Source of the DNA: Mesonia sp. HuA40
Lineage (GTDB): Bacteria; Bacteroidota; Bacteroidia; Flavobacteriales; Flavobacteriaceae
Direction: 5' to 3'
Length of the DNA: 64,000 nt
Assembly: GCF_008017835.1 (NCBI RefSeq)
Contig: NZ_VRLT01000032.1
Span: forward strand, 1 to 64,000
The position numbers and the translations under genes are program-made. The notes under the pieces were generated by a model. That model had not been told where the DNA came from and did no database searches. It worked only from the letters and a program-made list of their open reading frames with translations. This document shows, in pieces, positions 8,928 through 16,456 of the stretch (positions within the stretch are counted from its first letter, which is position 1; every line of letters starts with the position of its first letter).

Positions 8928-9329
8928 TTATAAATTTTCTTGTACTAATTTAAACAATACCTGTTTGTTATCTTTATGCAATTTTAAATGGTCCCGAACG
9001 CGTTTTTTGTAGTCCTGATGCTCATTAAGGTAATAGGTTTCACAAGATAAATCTTCACATTCTTGAATGCCATTAGACACTACATCATAATCGATTAACT
9101 CTTCTAGAAACTTTCGGGTAGTTTCTAGATTCTCGGCTAGTATCTGTTTAACTTCTTGATAATTAGGCGATGTATTAAACTTTAATTCATCTTTAGCCAA
9201 TAACTGTTTAAAAAAAGTTATTTCGGTAACCATAAACTTAAGTTCATCAACCCAAAAGTTCAAATCTTTATTCATATTGAGTATTTGGATTTCTTCTTCG
9301 CTGTAATGTTCCTGTATTTTATCGGGCAT
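8928..9329 (-). CDS. Conserved hypothetical helical protein
   Basis: A 133-residue acidic cytoplasmic protein that I do not recognise. There is no signal peptide or membrane segment. Nearly the whole length looks helical with heptad-like spacing (for example NKDLNFWVDELKFMVTEI and ILAENLETTRKFLEELIDYD), so a small helical bundle or coiled coil is likely. Two cysteines (in CEDLSC) are close together. It is a single gene between the sdaA terminator and the gdhA terminator. Composition matches its neighbours, so I see no sign of transfer. Confidence 0.7.
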   Translation of the reverse strand: MPDKIQEHYSEEEIQILNMNKDLNFWVDELKFMVTEITFFKQLLAKDELKFNTSPNYQEVKQILAENLETTRKFLEELIDYDVVSNGIQECEDLSCETYYLNEHQDYKKRVRDHLKLHKDNKQVLFKLVQENL

Positions 9330-9380
9330 AACCTGTCTTTTTGCGTTGCGGTGATGAAATTACAAATTTTTAGGATAAAA

Positions 9381-9429
9381 AAAAACTTCTCTACATCAAT
9401 TTATCTTTTTGTTGATAAGATAAATTGAT
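9381..9429 (-). terminator. Terminator of gdhA
   Basis: Perfect 13-bp stem ATCAATTTATCTT (9395-9407) / AAGATAAATTGAT (9417-9429) with a 9-base loop. On the minus strand it is followed within a few bases by a run of T (the A-run at 9377-9385). Confidence 0.8.
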
Positions 9430-9462
9430 ACAAGAAGGTTAAGTTTCTAAGAAAGGATAGAT

Positions 9463-10731
9463 TTATGGGAAAATTCCGCGTTGTTTATAAGCCATTTCTA
9501 TACGGTAAATAGCCAATACATATGCAGCAGTCCTCCAGTCTGTCTGTCTTTCATTTACCTCGTTTTCAACTTTCTTAAAAACGCCGGTTAATTTTTTCTC
9601 TAAGCGAATCATGATTTCATCTAACTGCCATAATTCACCATTTCGGTTTTGCAACCATTCAAAATAACTACCAATTACTCCGCCAGAGTTACATAAAATA
9701 TCTGGTATAATGGTTACGCCATTTTCTAATAGTATTTTTTCTGCTGCATCGGTAGTTGGTCCATTAGCTCCTTCTGCAATTAAAGGTGCTTTAACATTGG
9801 CTGCATTTTCTTCGGTAATTTGGTTTCCTAATGCCGCCGGAATTAAGATATCACATTCTAAACCAAAGAATTCCTTAGGGTCGATTTCCTTATCATCTGC
9901 AAAACCAGCTATAGAATTCTTTCTAGGTTTGCTGTGTTCAAATAAATCTTCTACGCTAAATCCTGCTTCATCGTGAATGGTAGCGTGTGCATCTTGAACC
10001 GCAATTAACTTTGCTCCATCGGCCTCTAAGAATTTAGAAGCCCAATAGCCTACATTACCGAAACCTTGCACAATAAAAGTTTTACCTTGTAAAGATTCTC
10101 CTCTACTTTCGTGGTATAATCTTATGGTTAAATAAACTCCAAAACCAGTTGCACGGTCTCTACCTTCAAGTCCTCCAGAACCTACGGGTTTACCGGTCAC
10201 TACATGTTGATGCTTTGATCTCTCAGATGGAGATTTCGTACTCATATAAGTATCTGCAATCCAGGCCATGGTTTGGGCATTGGTATTCACGTCGGGCGCA
10301 GGAATATCGTGCTCGGCACCTATGTTTTCCCCCAGAGCATAAGTAAATCGTCTGGTGATTCGCTCTAACTCAGTAATAGAATATTTTCTGGGATCCAATT
10401 GAATTCCACCTTTTGCTCCGCCATAAGGCAATCCTGCTAAAGAGGTTTTCCAGGTCATCCAAATAGCTAAAGCTTTTGCAGCTTCCACATCAACATCGGC
10501 ATGGTAGCGCAAGCCGCCTTTGTAAGGACCTAAGGCATTGTTATGCTGTACGCGGTATCCGGTGAAAATTTCTACATCACCATTATCCATCCTTACAGGA
10601 AAATGAATAATGATCTCATTATTAGTTACTGATAAGATTTTTCTGATATTCGGATCTAAATCCATGTAATCTGCAACCTTATTGTATTGCTTCATTACAT
10701 TATCATACATGGTTTCTTTCTTATTAGCCAT
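9463..10731 (-). CDS. gdhA: Glutamate dehydrogenase (Glu/Leu/Phe/Val family)
   Basis: A 422-residue glutamate dehydrogenase linking 2-oxoglutarate and ammonia to glutamate with NAD(P). Visible motifs are the substrate-site PYGGAKGGIQLDP (catalytic Lys in GGAKGG), the catalytic Asp region DIPAPDVNT, and the Rossmann motif VQGFGNVGYWA. The length (about 420) fits the hexameric NAD-type subgroup rather than the 450-residue E. coli type. Cofactor preference cannot be read from the sequence by eye. It is monocistronic with its own terminator. The truncated haemoglobin gene lies upstream on the same strand, 174 bases away. Confidence 0.93.
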   Translation of the reverse strand: MANKKETMYDNVMKQYNKVADYMDLDPNIRKILSVTNNEIIIHFPVRMDNGDVEIFTGYRVQHNNALGPYKGGLRYHADVDVEAAKALAIWMTWKTSLAGLPYGGAKGGIQLDPRKYSITELERITRRFTYALGENIGAEHDIPAPDVNTNAQTMAWIADTYMSTKSPSERSKHQHVVTGKPVGSGGLEGRDRATGFGVYLTIRLYHESRGESLQGKTFIVQGFGNVGYWASKFLEADGAKLIAVQDAHATIHDEAGFSVEDLFEHSKPRKNSIAGFADDKEIDPKEFFGLECDILIPAALGNQITEENAANVKAPLIAEGANGPTTDAAEKILLENGVTIIPDILCNSGGVIGSYFEWLQNRNGELWQLDEIMIRLEKKLTGVFKKVENEVNERQTDWRTAAYVLAIYRIEMAYKQRGIFP

Positions 10732-10905
10732 ATATTTTTATTTTTTAATTTTTAGAACAGTATAAGAGCATTAGCTGTTATATCCTGCTTTCTTTTTAAA
10801 CAATTATTTATCAAATTTATGAAACCTAAAAGACCTAATCAGCATGATAATTGAAAAAAATTAGAATATTTTAATTATTTTACCAATCGATTAATTTACA
10901 GAAGC

Positions 10906-11304
10906 TTACAGCGAACTCTTTCGTTCTCTAGCCACAAAAATTTTCATATGAAAATTGGTTCCTAAATTTCTGGCTAATTCTTTGGCTCTATCGGCGCGCT
11001 CTCCTTTAAACAATTGATCTATGGTCTGCCACCACAGATTTAACCACACGCCAAAATGCTTTGCCTCAATGCTGTTATCAAAGTTTTGGTCAACCATAAT
11101 GTGCGCCCTACCGGGGCGTCCTCTAAACTTATCAACATAAAACAAATTGCTTTCCCAAAAATCGGTTAATTTTTCTAGGTGTTCTTCCCAATCTGATATG
11201 GTCTCATTAAAAAAATGTCCTATTTCTTCATTTTTACGTACCTTTTGGTAAAAACTTCTTACCAGCAAAGCCACGTCTGCTCTTTCTTCAATTTCTTTTA
11301 ACAT
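10906..11304 (-). CDS. Group III truncated haemoglobin
   Basis: A 132-residue 2-on-2 globin of the group III type, binding haem and small gaseous ligands in the cytoplasm. Group features include the B-helix region LVRSFYQKVRKNEEIGHFF, the E-helix HLEKLTDFWES, and FRGRPGRAH. The proximal His lies in IEAKHFGVWLNLW. It follows the acetyl-CoA hydrolase gene by 14 bases, so the two form an operon, directly downstream of the cbb3 oxidase locus. Oxygen, NO or sulfide handling under low oxygen is plausible but not established here. Confidence 0.88.
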   Translation of the reverse strand: MLKEIEERADVALLVRSFYQKVRKNEEIGHFFNETISDWEEHLEKLTDFWESNLFYVDKFRGRPGRAHIMVDQNFDNSIEAKHFGVWLNLWWQTIDQLFKGERADRAKELARNLGTNFHMKIFVARERKSSL

Positions 11305-11318
11305 CTAAAGGATAATTT

Positions 11319-12587
11319 TTAATTATTTAATCTCTCGTAGGTTAATTTACTCAATTCTTCCTGATGATCGGGGTGTGCAATAGAAATTAACGCTTTTGCT
11401 CTTTGCTTTAAGCTTTTACCAAATAAATTTACGACTCCGTTTTCAGTAACTACGTAGTGTACATGTGCGCGTGTTGTGGTTACCCCAGCCCCTTTTTTTA
11501 GATAAGGGGTGATTTTTGAAATGCCTTTGGCAGTAATCGAAGGCATAGCTATGATTGCTTTACCATCTTCTGAGAGACTTGCTCCTCGAATAAAATCCAT
11601 TTGACCTCCAACTCCAGAGAATTGCATTTTCCCAATGGTATCTGCACAAACTTGCCCAGTAATATCTATTTCTATTGCAGAGTTTATAGCGGTTACTTTA
11701 GGGTTTCTTCGAATAATGGAGGTATCGTTGGTATAAGCAGCTTCTTTAAAATGTACCATTGGGTTATCGTCGATAAACTCATATAACTTAGGTGACCCCA
11801 TAGCAAAACAAGTTACTATCTTGCCGTTTTTAACCATTTTCTGACTTCCGTTTATAATTCCTTTTTCTACTAAAGGAAGAATTCCATCTGAGAACATTTC
11901 GGTATGAATACCAAGGTTTTTATGGTTTTTTAAGTTGTTGAGCACCACATTAGGTATTGCTCCAATACCCATTTGTAAAGTAGCACCATCTTCAATTAAC
12001 TGCGCTACATGATTACCTATAGCCAATTCTGTTGCGCTAGGCTCAGAAAGCAATACTTGATGAATAGGTTCATCGACCTCTACCATTGCGTCAATTTGTT
12101 GGATGTGTATTATACCATCGCCATGGGTTCGAGGTACATTTGGATTCACTTGAGCAATTACCCGTTTTGCACTTTGAATGGCCGATAAGGTTACATCTAC
12201 AGAAGTTCCTAACGAACAAAAACCATGTTTATCTGGTGGCGAAACTTGAATAAAAGCTACATCTAAAGGCAATATGTTACGCTTAAATAACAAATGAACC
12301 TCACTTAAAAAAATCGGTATATAATCTCCTTGTTTTTGATTGACTGCTTTTCTTACATTGCTACCAACAAAGCAAGAATTTACTCGAAAGCTCTGATTAT
12401 AAGGCTGCTGTATATATTTAGCTTCTCCTTCGGTGTGGAGTTGTACAATTTCTACATTTTCTAACTCTTTATATCGATCGCAAAGGGCTTTAATGATTAA
12501 TTTTGGGGTCATTGCGGCTCCTTGAAAAAACAACCTAGAATTAGATTTAACTTGTTCTACAGCTTGTTGGGCGGTAATATATAACAT
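11319..12587 (-). CDS. Acetyl-CoA hydrolase/transferase family protein
   Basis: A 422-residue member of the acetyl-CoA hydrolase / 4-hydroxybutyrate CoA-transferase family. It shows the signatures QMGIGAIPNVVLNNL, LGIHTEMFSDG (the Glu is the expected covalent CoA carrier), and the glycine-rich SGVGGQMDFIRGA near residue 325. Family enzymes either hydrolyse acetyl-CoA or transfer CoA between short acids. Which applies here is not decidable by eye. A minus-strand TAATTTTG (12610-12617) may be its -7 box. It is the upstream partner of the truncated haemoglobin gene. Confidence 0.88.
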   Translation of the reverse strand: MLYITAQQAVEQVKSNSRLFFQGAAMTPKLIIKALCDRYKELENVEIVQLHTEGEAKYIQQPYNQSFRVNSCFVGSNVRKAVNQKQGDYIPIFLSEVHLLFKRNILPLDVAFIQVSPPDKHGFCSLGTSVDVTLSAIQSAKRVIAQVNPNVPRTHGDGIIHIQQIDAMVEVDEPIHQVLLSEPSATELAIGNHVAQLIEDGATLQMGIGAIPNVVLNNLKNHKNLGIHTEMFSDGILPLVEKGIINGSQKMVKNGKIVTCFAMGSPKLYEFIDDNPMVHFKEAAYTNDTSIIRRNPKVTAINSAIEIDITGQVCADTIGKMQFSGVGGQMDFIRGASLSEDGKAIIAMPSITAKGISKITPYLKKGAGVTTTRAHVHYVVTENGVVNLFGKSLKQRAKALISIAHPDHQEELSKLTYERLNN

Positions 12588-12649
12588 AATAAGTACTTTA
12601 AATTTTATGCAAAATTACAGGTACAGCCCCAACTAAACTATGACATTTA

Positions 12650-13375
12650 TTAGTTTTGTTGCAAATTCGGTGCGCAATCAAAATTTGCTTGAGGCGACTC
12701 AATAAAGTTAACCGATTCTGGCGAAACGTAAGGAATACCCAATCCTAACCCCCTTAAAATAAAAAGTATACCAATTACAACCAATGCATATGGAATCAAT
12801 TTTTGAAATTTATTGCGCCATTTTTGATTAAGGAAATCTTTTGCATAAACTACAAAAGTCATTAAAGGTATGGTACCTAAACCAAAGAGCAACATATAAG
12901 TGGTGCTTAAGACCATAGACTCAAAAGTGAAGGTTGCAAATACCGCCATATAAAGTAACCCACAAGGTAAAAATCCGTTAAGGAAACCTATAGTAAGAAA
13001 AGTATCTGGAGTACGCTTTTTGAGTTCTTTACCTAATGCCGATTTTACCTTAGCAATTAATATATATATAGGATTAACAATATTAAATTTTGCAAATTTA
13101 CCTTTGGGTAGTACAACCACCAAAATCATAACCACTCCAATCGCTATGGATATGCGTTGCTGAAAACCAAACAGGTAAAGCCCTTTACCTATTATACCAA
13201 AAAGCACTCCCATAATGCTATAAGCCATTAATCTTCCGAAATGATATAAACTTAATTGAAAAGCTTTCCTCAGATGGTTGGTCCGGTCTAAAGGCAGCAT
13301 AAAGGCTATTGGCCCACACATGCCTACACAATGCAAGCTACCCAATAAACCTAAAAGAAAAGCGGACCAAAGCAT
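12650..13375 (-). CDS. Sulfite exporter TauE/SafE-like membrane protein of the cco locus
   Basis: A 241-residue membrane protein with about six helices. The N-terminal motif LGLLGSLHCVGMCGP and the later GFLNGFLPCGLLYMA resemble the SafE/DsbD-type family that is regularly found after ccoG and ccoH in Bacteroidota. The paired Cys in HCVGMC and the Cys in LPCG could bind copper or pass electrons in oxidase assembly; this is inference. It starts 2 bases after the ccoH stop, so it is the last gene of the ccoG-H unit. The soluble C-terminal tail (SPQANFDCAPN) adds one more cysteine. Confidence 0.85.
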   Translation of the reverse strand: MLWSAFLLGLLGSLHCVGMCGPIAFMLPLDRTNHLRKAFQLSLYHFGRLMAYSIMGVLFGIIGKGLYLFGFQQRISIAIGVVMILVVVLPKGKFAKFNIVNPIYILIAKVKSALGKELKKRTPDTFLTIGFLNGFLPCGLLYMAVFATFTFESMVLSTTYMLLFGLGTIPLMTFVVYAKDFLNQKWRNKFQKLIPYALVVIGILFILRGLGLGIPYVSPESVNFIESPQANFDCAPNLQQN

Positions 13376-13377
13376 AG

Positions 13378-13824
13378 CTACAAATGAAGTTCTTTTTTAA
13401 ACCGGTAATTTTTATTGTTTTCTTCCCATTCTATGATCACCGACCAAATGCCCCCAACCAATTTTTCTTTAGGTACTAACATTTCTCCATTCTTCAACTG
13501 AAAGGGTAAAGTGAAATCTAGTTTTTTGTTCGATGGTCTATACATTAAGAGTGTACCCTTAGCCAACTCACTCACCTTATCTTGCGGCATCTTTATGCGT
13601 AAATCGCCTGAAACTACTTCAACCAAAATATCTCTTTTAAAAGGTAAGACATTTTGCTCTGCCTCTATTTGTCCATTTAATTTCAATTCTTGTTTGTAAT
13701 ATTCTTCTACCACCAAATCATGTTCATAGGCATCATTTGTAGAAACTTTTACTACAAAGTAAAGTATAAAACTTATAAATCCTACAAAGGCAATCACGAT
13801 GCCCCAACCCCAATTTATTTTCAT
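13378..13824 (-). CDS. ccoH: CcoH/FixH-like cbb3 oxidase assembly protein
   Basis: A 148-residue protein with one N-terminal membrane helix (about residues 5-25, WGWGIVIAFVGFISFILYF) and a periplasmic beta-rich domain. It matches the FixH/CcoH pattern, including YEHDLVVEEYYKQELKLNGQIE just after the helix. The family is needed for maturation and stability of the cbb3 oxidase, working with the CcoI copper ATPase. It lies 12 bases after ccoG and 2 bases before the SafE-like gene, clearly one operon. Length is usual for Bacteroidota. Confidence 0.88.
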   Translation of the reverse strand: MKINWGWGIVIAFVGFISFILYFVVKVSTNDAYEHDLVVEEYYKQELKLNGQIEAEQNVLPFKRDILVEVVSGDLRIKMPQDKVSELAKGTLLMYRPSNKKLDFTLPFQLKNGEMLVPKEKLVGGIWSVIIEWEENNKNYRFKKELHL

Positions 13825-13836
13825 AATATTCCTTTT

Positions 13837-15264
13837 TTATCTAAAACTTCTTGGTCCTAAAAATGCGGTCACAGTTGTTTCAATTAATTTATCGCCGCTG
13901 TAAACACCAATTTTTAATCGCTCTCGATCGCTCTCAATAGCCGGTAAAGGGATTTCAATAAATAAAGTACCCTGTGCCATACCTTGCTCTGGAACTTCAA
14001 AAGCGTCGTGAGAAACAATTTTTATTGTCCCGTCGTGTGAAATCAACTTAAAGCTAACATCTTCAATTTTTGAAGTAGTTTTATTAATTAATTTATAAGT
14101 ATAAACATTGCTTATAATATTGTTTTCTTTCTTTTCATACAATTCTCCAGGCAACCTTAAGATAGTGGCTTCAACATCGTTGCGCAAAAATAGCATTCCT
14201 ACTAGTACCGCTATTAGTATACCCAATACGGCGGTATAGCCTTTTAATCTTGGTGAGAAGGTAAAAGGTTTCTTTTCGGCAATGTTTGCTTCACTCGCAT
14301 AACGTATAAGCCCCTTAGGTAGATTTACTTTTTCCATCATCGCATCACAAGCATCGATACAGGCGGTGCAGTTTACACACTCAAGTTGGGTACCGTTTCT
14401 AATATCTATACCCGTAGGACAAACTTGCACACATTGAAAACAATCGATGCAATCTCCCTTACCACTAGCAGCTCGATCTTCGTTTTTCTTAAATTTGGCC
14501 CTTCCTTTTTCTTTTTCGCCACGTTTATAATCATAGGCTACTACGATAGAATTTTTGTCTAGTAATACCCCTTGTAGCCTTCCGTAAGGGCAAGCGATAA
14601 TACAAACTTGTTCACGAAACCAAGTAAATACAAAGTAAAATACACCAGTAAATATAAGCAAGGGCAAAATAACATCGGTATGCGCCAGTGGACCATCTAT
14701 AATGTATTGAATGAGCTGATCGCTACCAATGAGGTAGGCTAAGAAGACATTTGCTATTAAAAATGAAATGATAAAAAATATAAACCATTTTAAAGATTTT
14801 TTCTTTATTTTATCGGCATTCCACTCTTGTTTATTCAGTCTTATTTGTTTCCCGCGGTCTCCTTCTATCCAATATTCAATTCGTCTAAAAACCATCTCCA
14901 TAAAAATGGTTTGAGGGCAAACCCAACCGCAAAATATGCGTCCAAAAGCTACTGTAAATAGGGTGATAAAAACCACACCTATAATCATAGACATAACAAA
15001 AAGATAGAAATCTTGAGGCCAAAAAGGTAAGCCAAAGATATTGAACCGCCTTTCTAAAACATTAAACAAAAGGAATTGATTCCCGTTGATTTTAATAAAT
15101 GGAGCGGCAAATAGAAACAACAATAAAAAATAGCTTACATATTTTCTATAATCGTAGTATTTACCAACGGGTTTTTTAGGATATACCCAAGCTCGTTTTC
15201 CTTCTTCATCTAGAGTTCCTATTGAGTCCCTAAACTTTTCATTACCTTCTTCAAAATTACTCAT
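13837..15264 (-). CDS. ccoG: Cytochrome c oxidase accessory protein CcoG
   Basis: A 475-residue membrane ferredoxin-like protein of the CcoG/RdxA/FixG family, which reduces copper during cbb3 oxidase assembly. Membrane helices occupy the first half. FCGWVCPQ follows the third helix. Two 4Fe-4S ferredoxin motifs lie in GDCIDCFQCVQVCPTG and ECVNCTACIDACD, followed by a C-terminal helix and an Ig-like periplasmic domain. An in-frame ATG exists at 15291. I prefer 15264 (MSNFEEGNEKFRDSIGT), because family proteins begin just before the FRDSIGT segment. A hairpin terminator separates it from ccoP upstream. Confidence 0.93.
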   Translation of the reverse strand: MSNFEEGNEKFRDSIGTLDEEGKRAWVYPKKPVGKYYDYRKYVSYFLLLFLFAAPFIKINGNQFLLFNVLERRFNIFGLPFWPQDFYLFVMSMIIGVVFITLFTVAFGRIFCGWVCPQTIFMEMVFRRIEYWIEGDRGKQIRLNKQEWNADKIKKKSLKWFIFFIISFLIANVFLAYLIGSDQLIQYIIDGPLAHTDVILPLLIFTGVFYFVFTWFREQVCIIACPYGRLQGVLLDKNSIVVAYDYKRGEKEKGRAKFKKNEDRAASGKGDCIDCFQCVQVCPTGIDIRNGTQLECVNCTACIDACDAMMEKVNLPKGLIRYASEANIAEKKPFTFSPRLKGYTAVLGILIAVLVGMLFLRNDVEATILRLPGELYEKKENNIISNVYTYKLINKTTSKIEDVSFKLISHDGTIKIVSHDAFEVPEQGMAQGTLFIEIPLPAIESDRERLKIGVYSGDKLIETTVTAFLGPRSFR

Positions 15265-15300
15265 ACCGTAAATGCCTATTAAATAATTCAACTACAACTT

Positions 15301-15338
15301 AAAAAAAGACTTCTAACCAAAATCAGAAGTCTTTTTTT
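15301..15338 (-). terminator. Hairpin between ccoP and ccoG
   Basis: AAAAAAAGACTTCT, a 10-base loop, AGAAGTCTTTTTTT: a perfect stem with a run of seven T in either direction. It lies inside an otherwise continuous cco gene string, so it probably ends or attenuates the ccoI-S-NO-Q-P transcript. Confidence 0.85.
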
Positions 15339-15381
15339 AGGCTAAGATTTAGTTTTAATTTTGGTGTACAAAAACGAGGTA

Positions 15382-16260
15382 TTACTTATCACCTGCCCAC
15401 AACTCTCCTTGTGGTTCTTTGGCTCCCTCTGGATTTGTACCCCCTAATGAAATAACATAGCTAGCTACTTGTGCCATTTCAAGAGGCTTTAAAGTTTGTT
15501 TCCAGGCTACCATTCCTTTTCCGTCACGACCTCCCTCAGAAATAGTTTTAAAAACGTTTTTTACGCCACCGCCAAGTATCCAATACTCATCGGTTAAATT
15601 GGGTCCAATACTTCCACCTCCATCAGCTTTATGGCAGGCAACACAGTTTTGCATATATATATTTCCGCCAGCCTTTAGATCTGAATCATCTGTCAATAAT
15701 GTTACCGTATTGATATCGATCAAGTCTTTTGCTGTTCTCTTATACTCCTCTATCTCTTTTTCTGCTTGAGCTAATTCCATTTCAAATTCTTCATGTTGCG
15801 TGTAATCTACGAAAATGTGAAAACGCACCATATACACTACTGCAAAAATAATAGTTGCATAGAATAAGTAGATCCACCATGGCGGCAAGTTATTATCAAG
15901 CTCTTTGATACCGTCATAATTATGATCTAAAATGATCTCATCTTCATTCTCGATAGGCTTTTTATCAAGCATTTTATGATAAGTTTCTTTTAACCAAAGC
16001 ATAATTTTTGAATCCTGAGCTTGACTTGCTTCAAAACCAAGTTTTTTATCTTCGGGTAAGGCTTTATATAAAACACTATTAAGCGCTTCAACAGCTATTT
16101 CTAACGCCACCACGACCAATACCGCAACACCAAAAACTAGCCACGCTATTGGATACATCATAAAGGTTGATTGATCTCCTGTTTCTACTGTATACTCTAT
16201 AAGTAGGTAAGCTAAAAGTGCAAATAAGGCTAAGCGTATGTATGAACCGATTGTTTTCAT
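15382..16260 (-). CDS. ccoP: cbb3 oxidase subunit III CcoP, mono-haem form
   Basis: A 292-residue c-type cytochrome subunit of cbb3 oxidase. The FixP-type N-terminal part has membrane helices near residues 7-22, 34-60 and 127-148. The periplasmic domain carries a single CxxCH site, C206-x-x-C209-H210, with probable axial Met at about 250 (in GKGMVAW). Proteobacterial CcoP has two haem c groups. Only one is encoded here, and I found no second CxxCH. The start codon overlaps the ccoQ stop by 4 bases (ATGA), so translation is coupled. Confidence 0.95.
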   Translation of the reverse strand: MKTIGSYIRLALFALLAYLLIEYTVETGDQSTFMMYPIAWLVFGVAVLVVVALEIAVEALNSVLYKALPEDKKLGFEASQAQDSKIMLWLKETYHKMLDKKPIENEDEIILDHNYDGIKELDNNLPPWWIYLFYATIIFAVVYMVRFHIFVDYTQHEEFEMELAQAEKEIEEYKRTAKDLIDINTVTLLTDDSDLKAGGNIYMQNCVACHKADGGGSIGPNLTDEYWILGGGVKNVFKTISEGGRDGKGMVAWKQTLKPLEMAQVASYVISLGGTNPEGAKEPQGELWAGDK

Positions 16261-16442
16261 AATTCTTGATCGTTTTGGTTATCTAGAGGTAAGTTACTTA
16301 CCTCTTTTATATAATCTTTTTTTGCGGTAAATACCCAGTAGAATAATGCTGAAAAGAATAAGAAAAAAATTAGCAATGAAATAATTGGGTAAATCTCAAT
16401 ATTCTCGATGGTCTCTAAATGACCTTTTACAAATTTAAACAT
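16257..16442 (-). CDS. ccoQ: CcoQ/FixQ small cbb3 oxidase subunit
   Basis: A 61-residue protein with one membrane helix (about residues 18-38, IISLLIFFLFFSALFYWVF) followed by a short charged tail. Identity rests on size, topology and position between ccoNO and ccoP, matching the CcoQ family that stabilises the oxidase complex. It lies 14 bases after ccoNO and overlaps ccoP by 4 bases. Confidence 0.85.
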   Translation of the reverse strand: MFKFVKGHLETIENIEIYPIISLLIFFLFFSALFYWVFTAKKDYIKEVSNLPLDNQNDQEL

Positions 16443-16456
16443 CGTGTAATGGTTTT

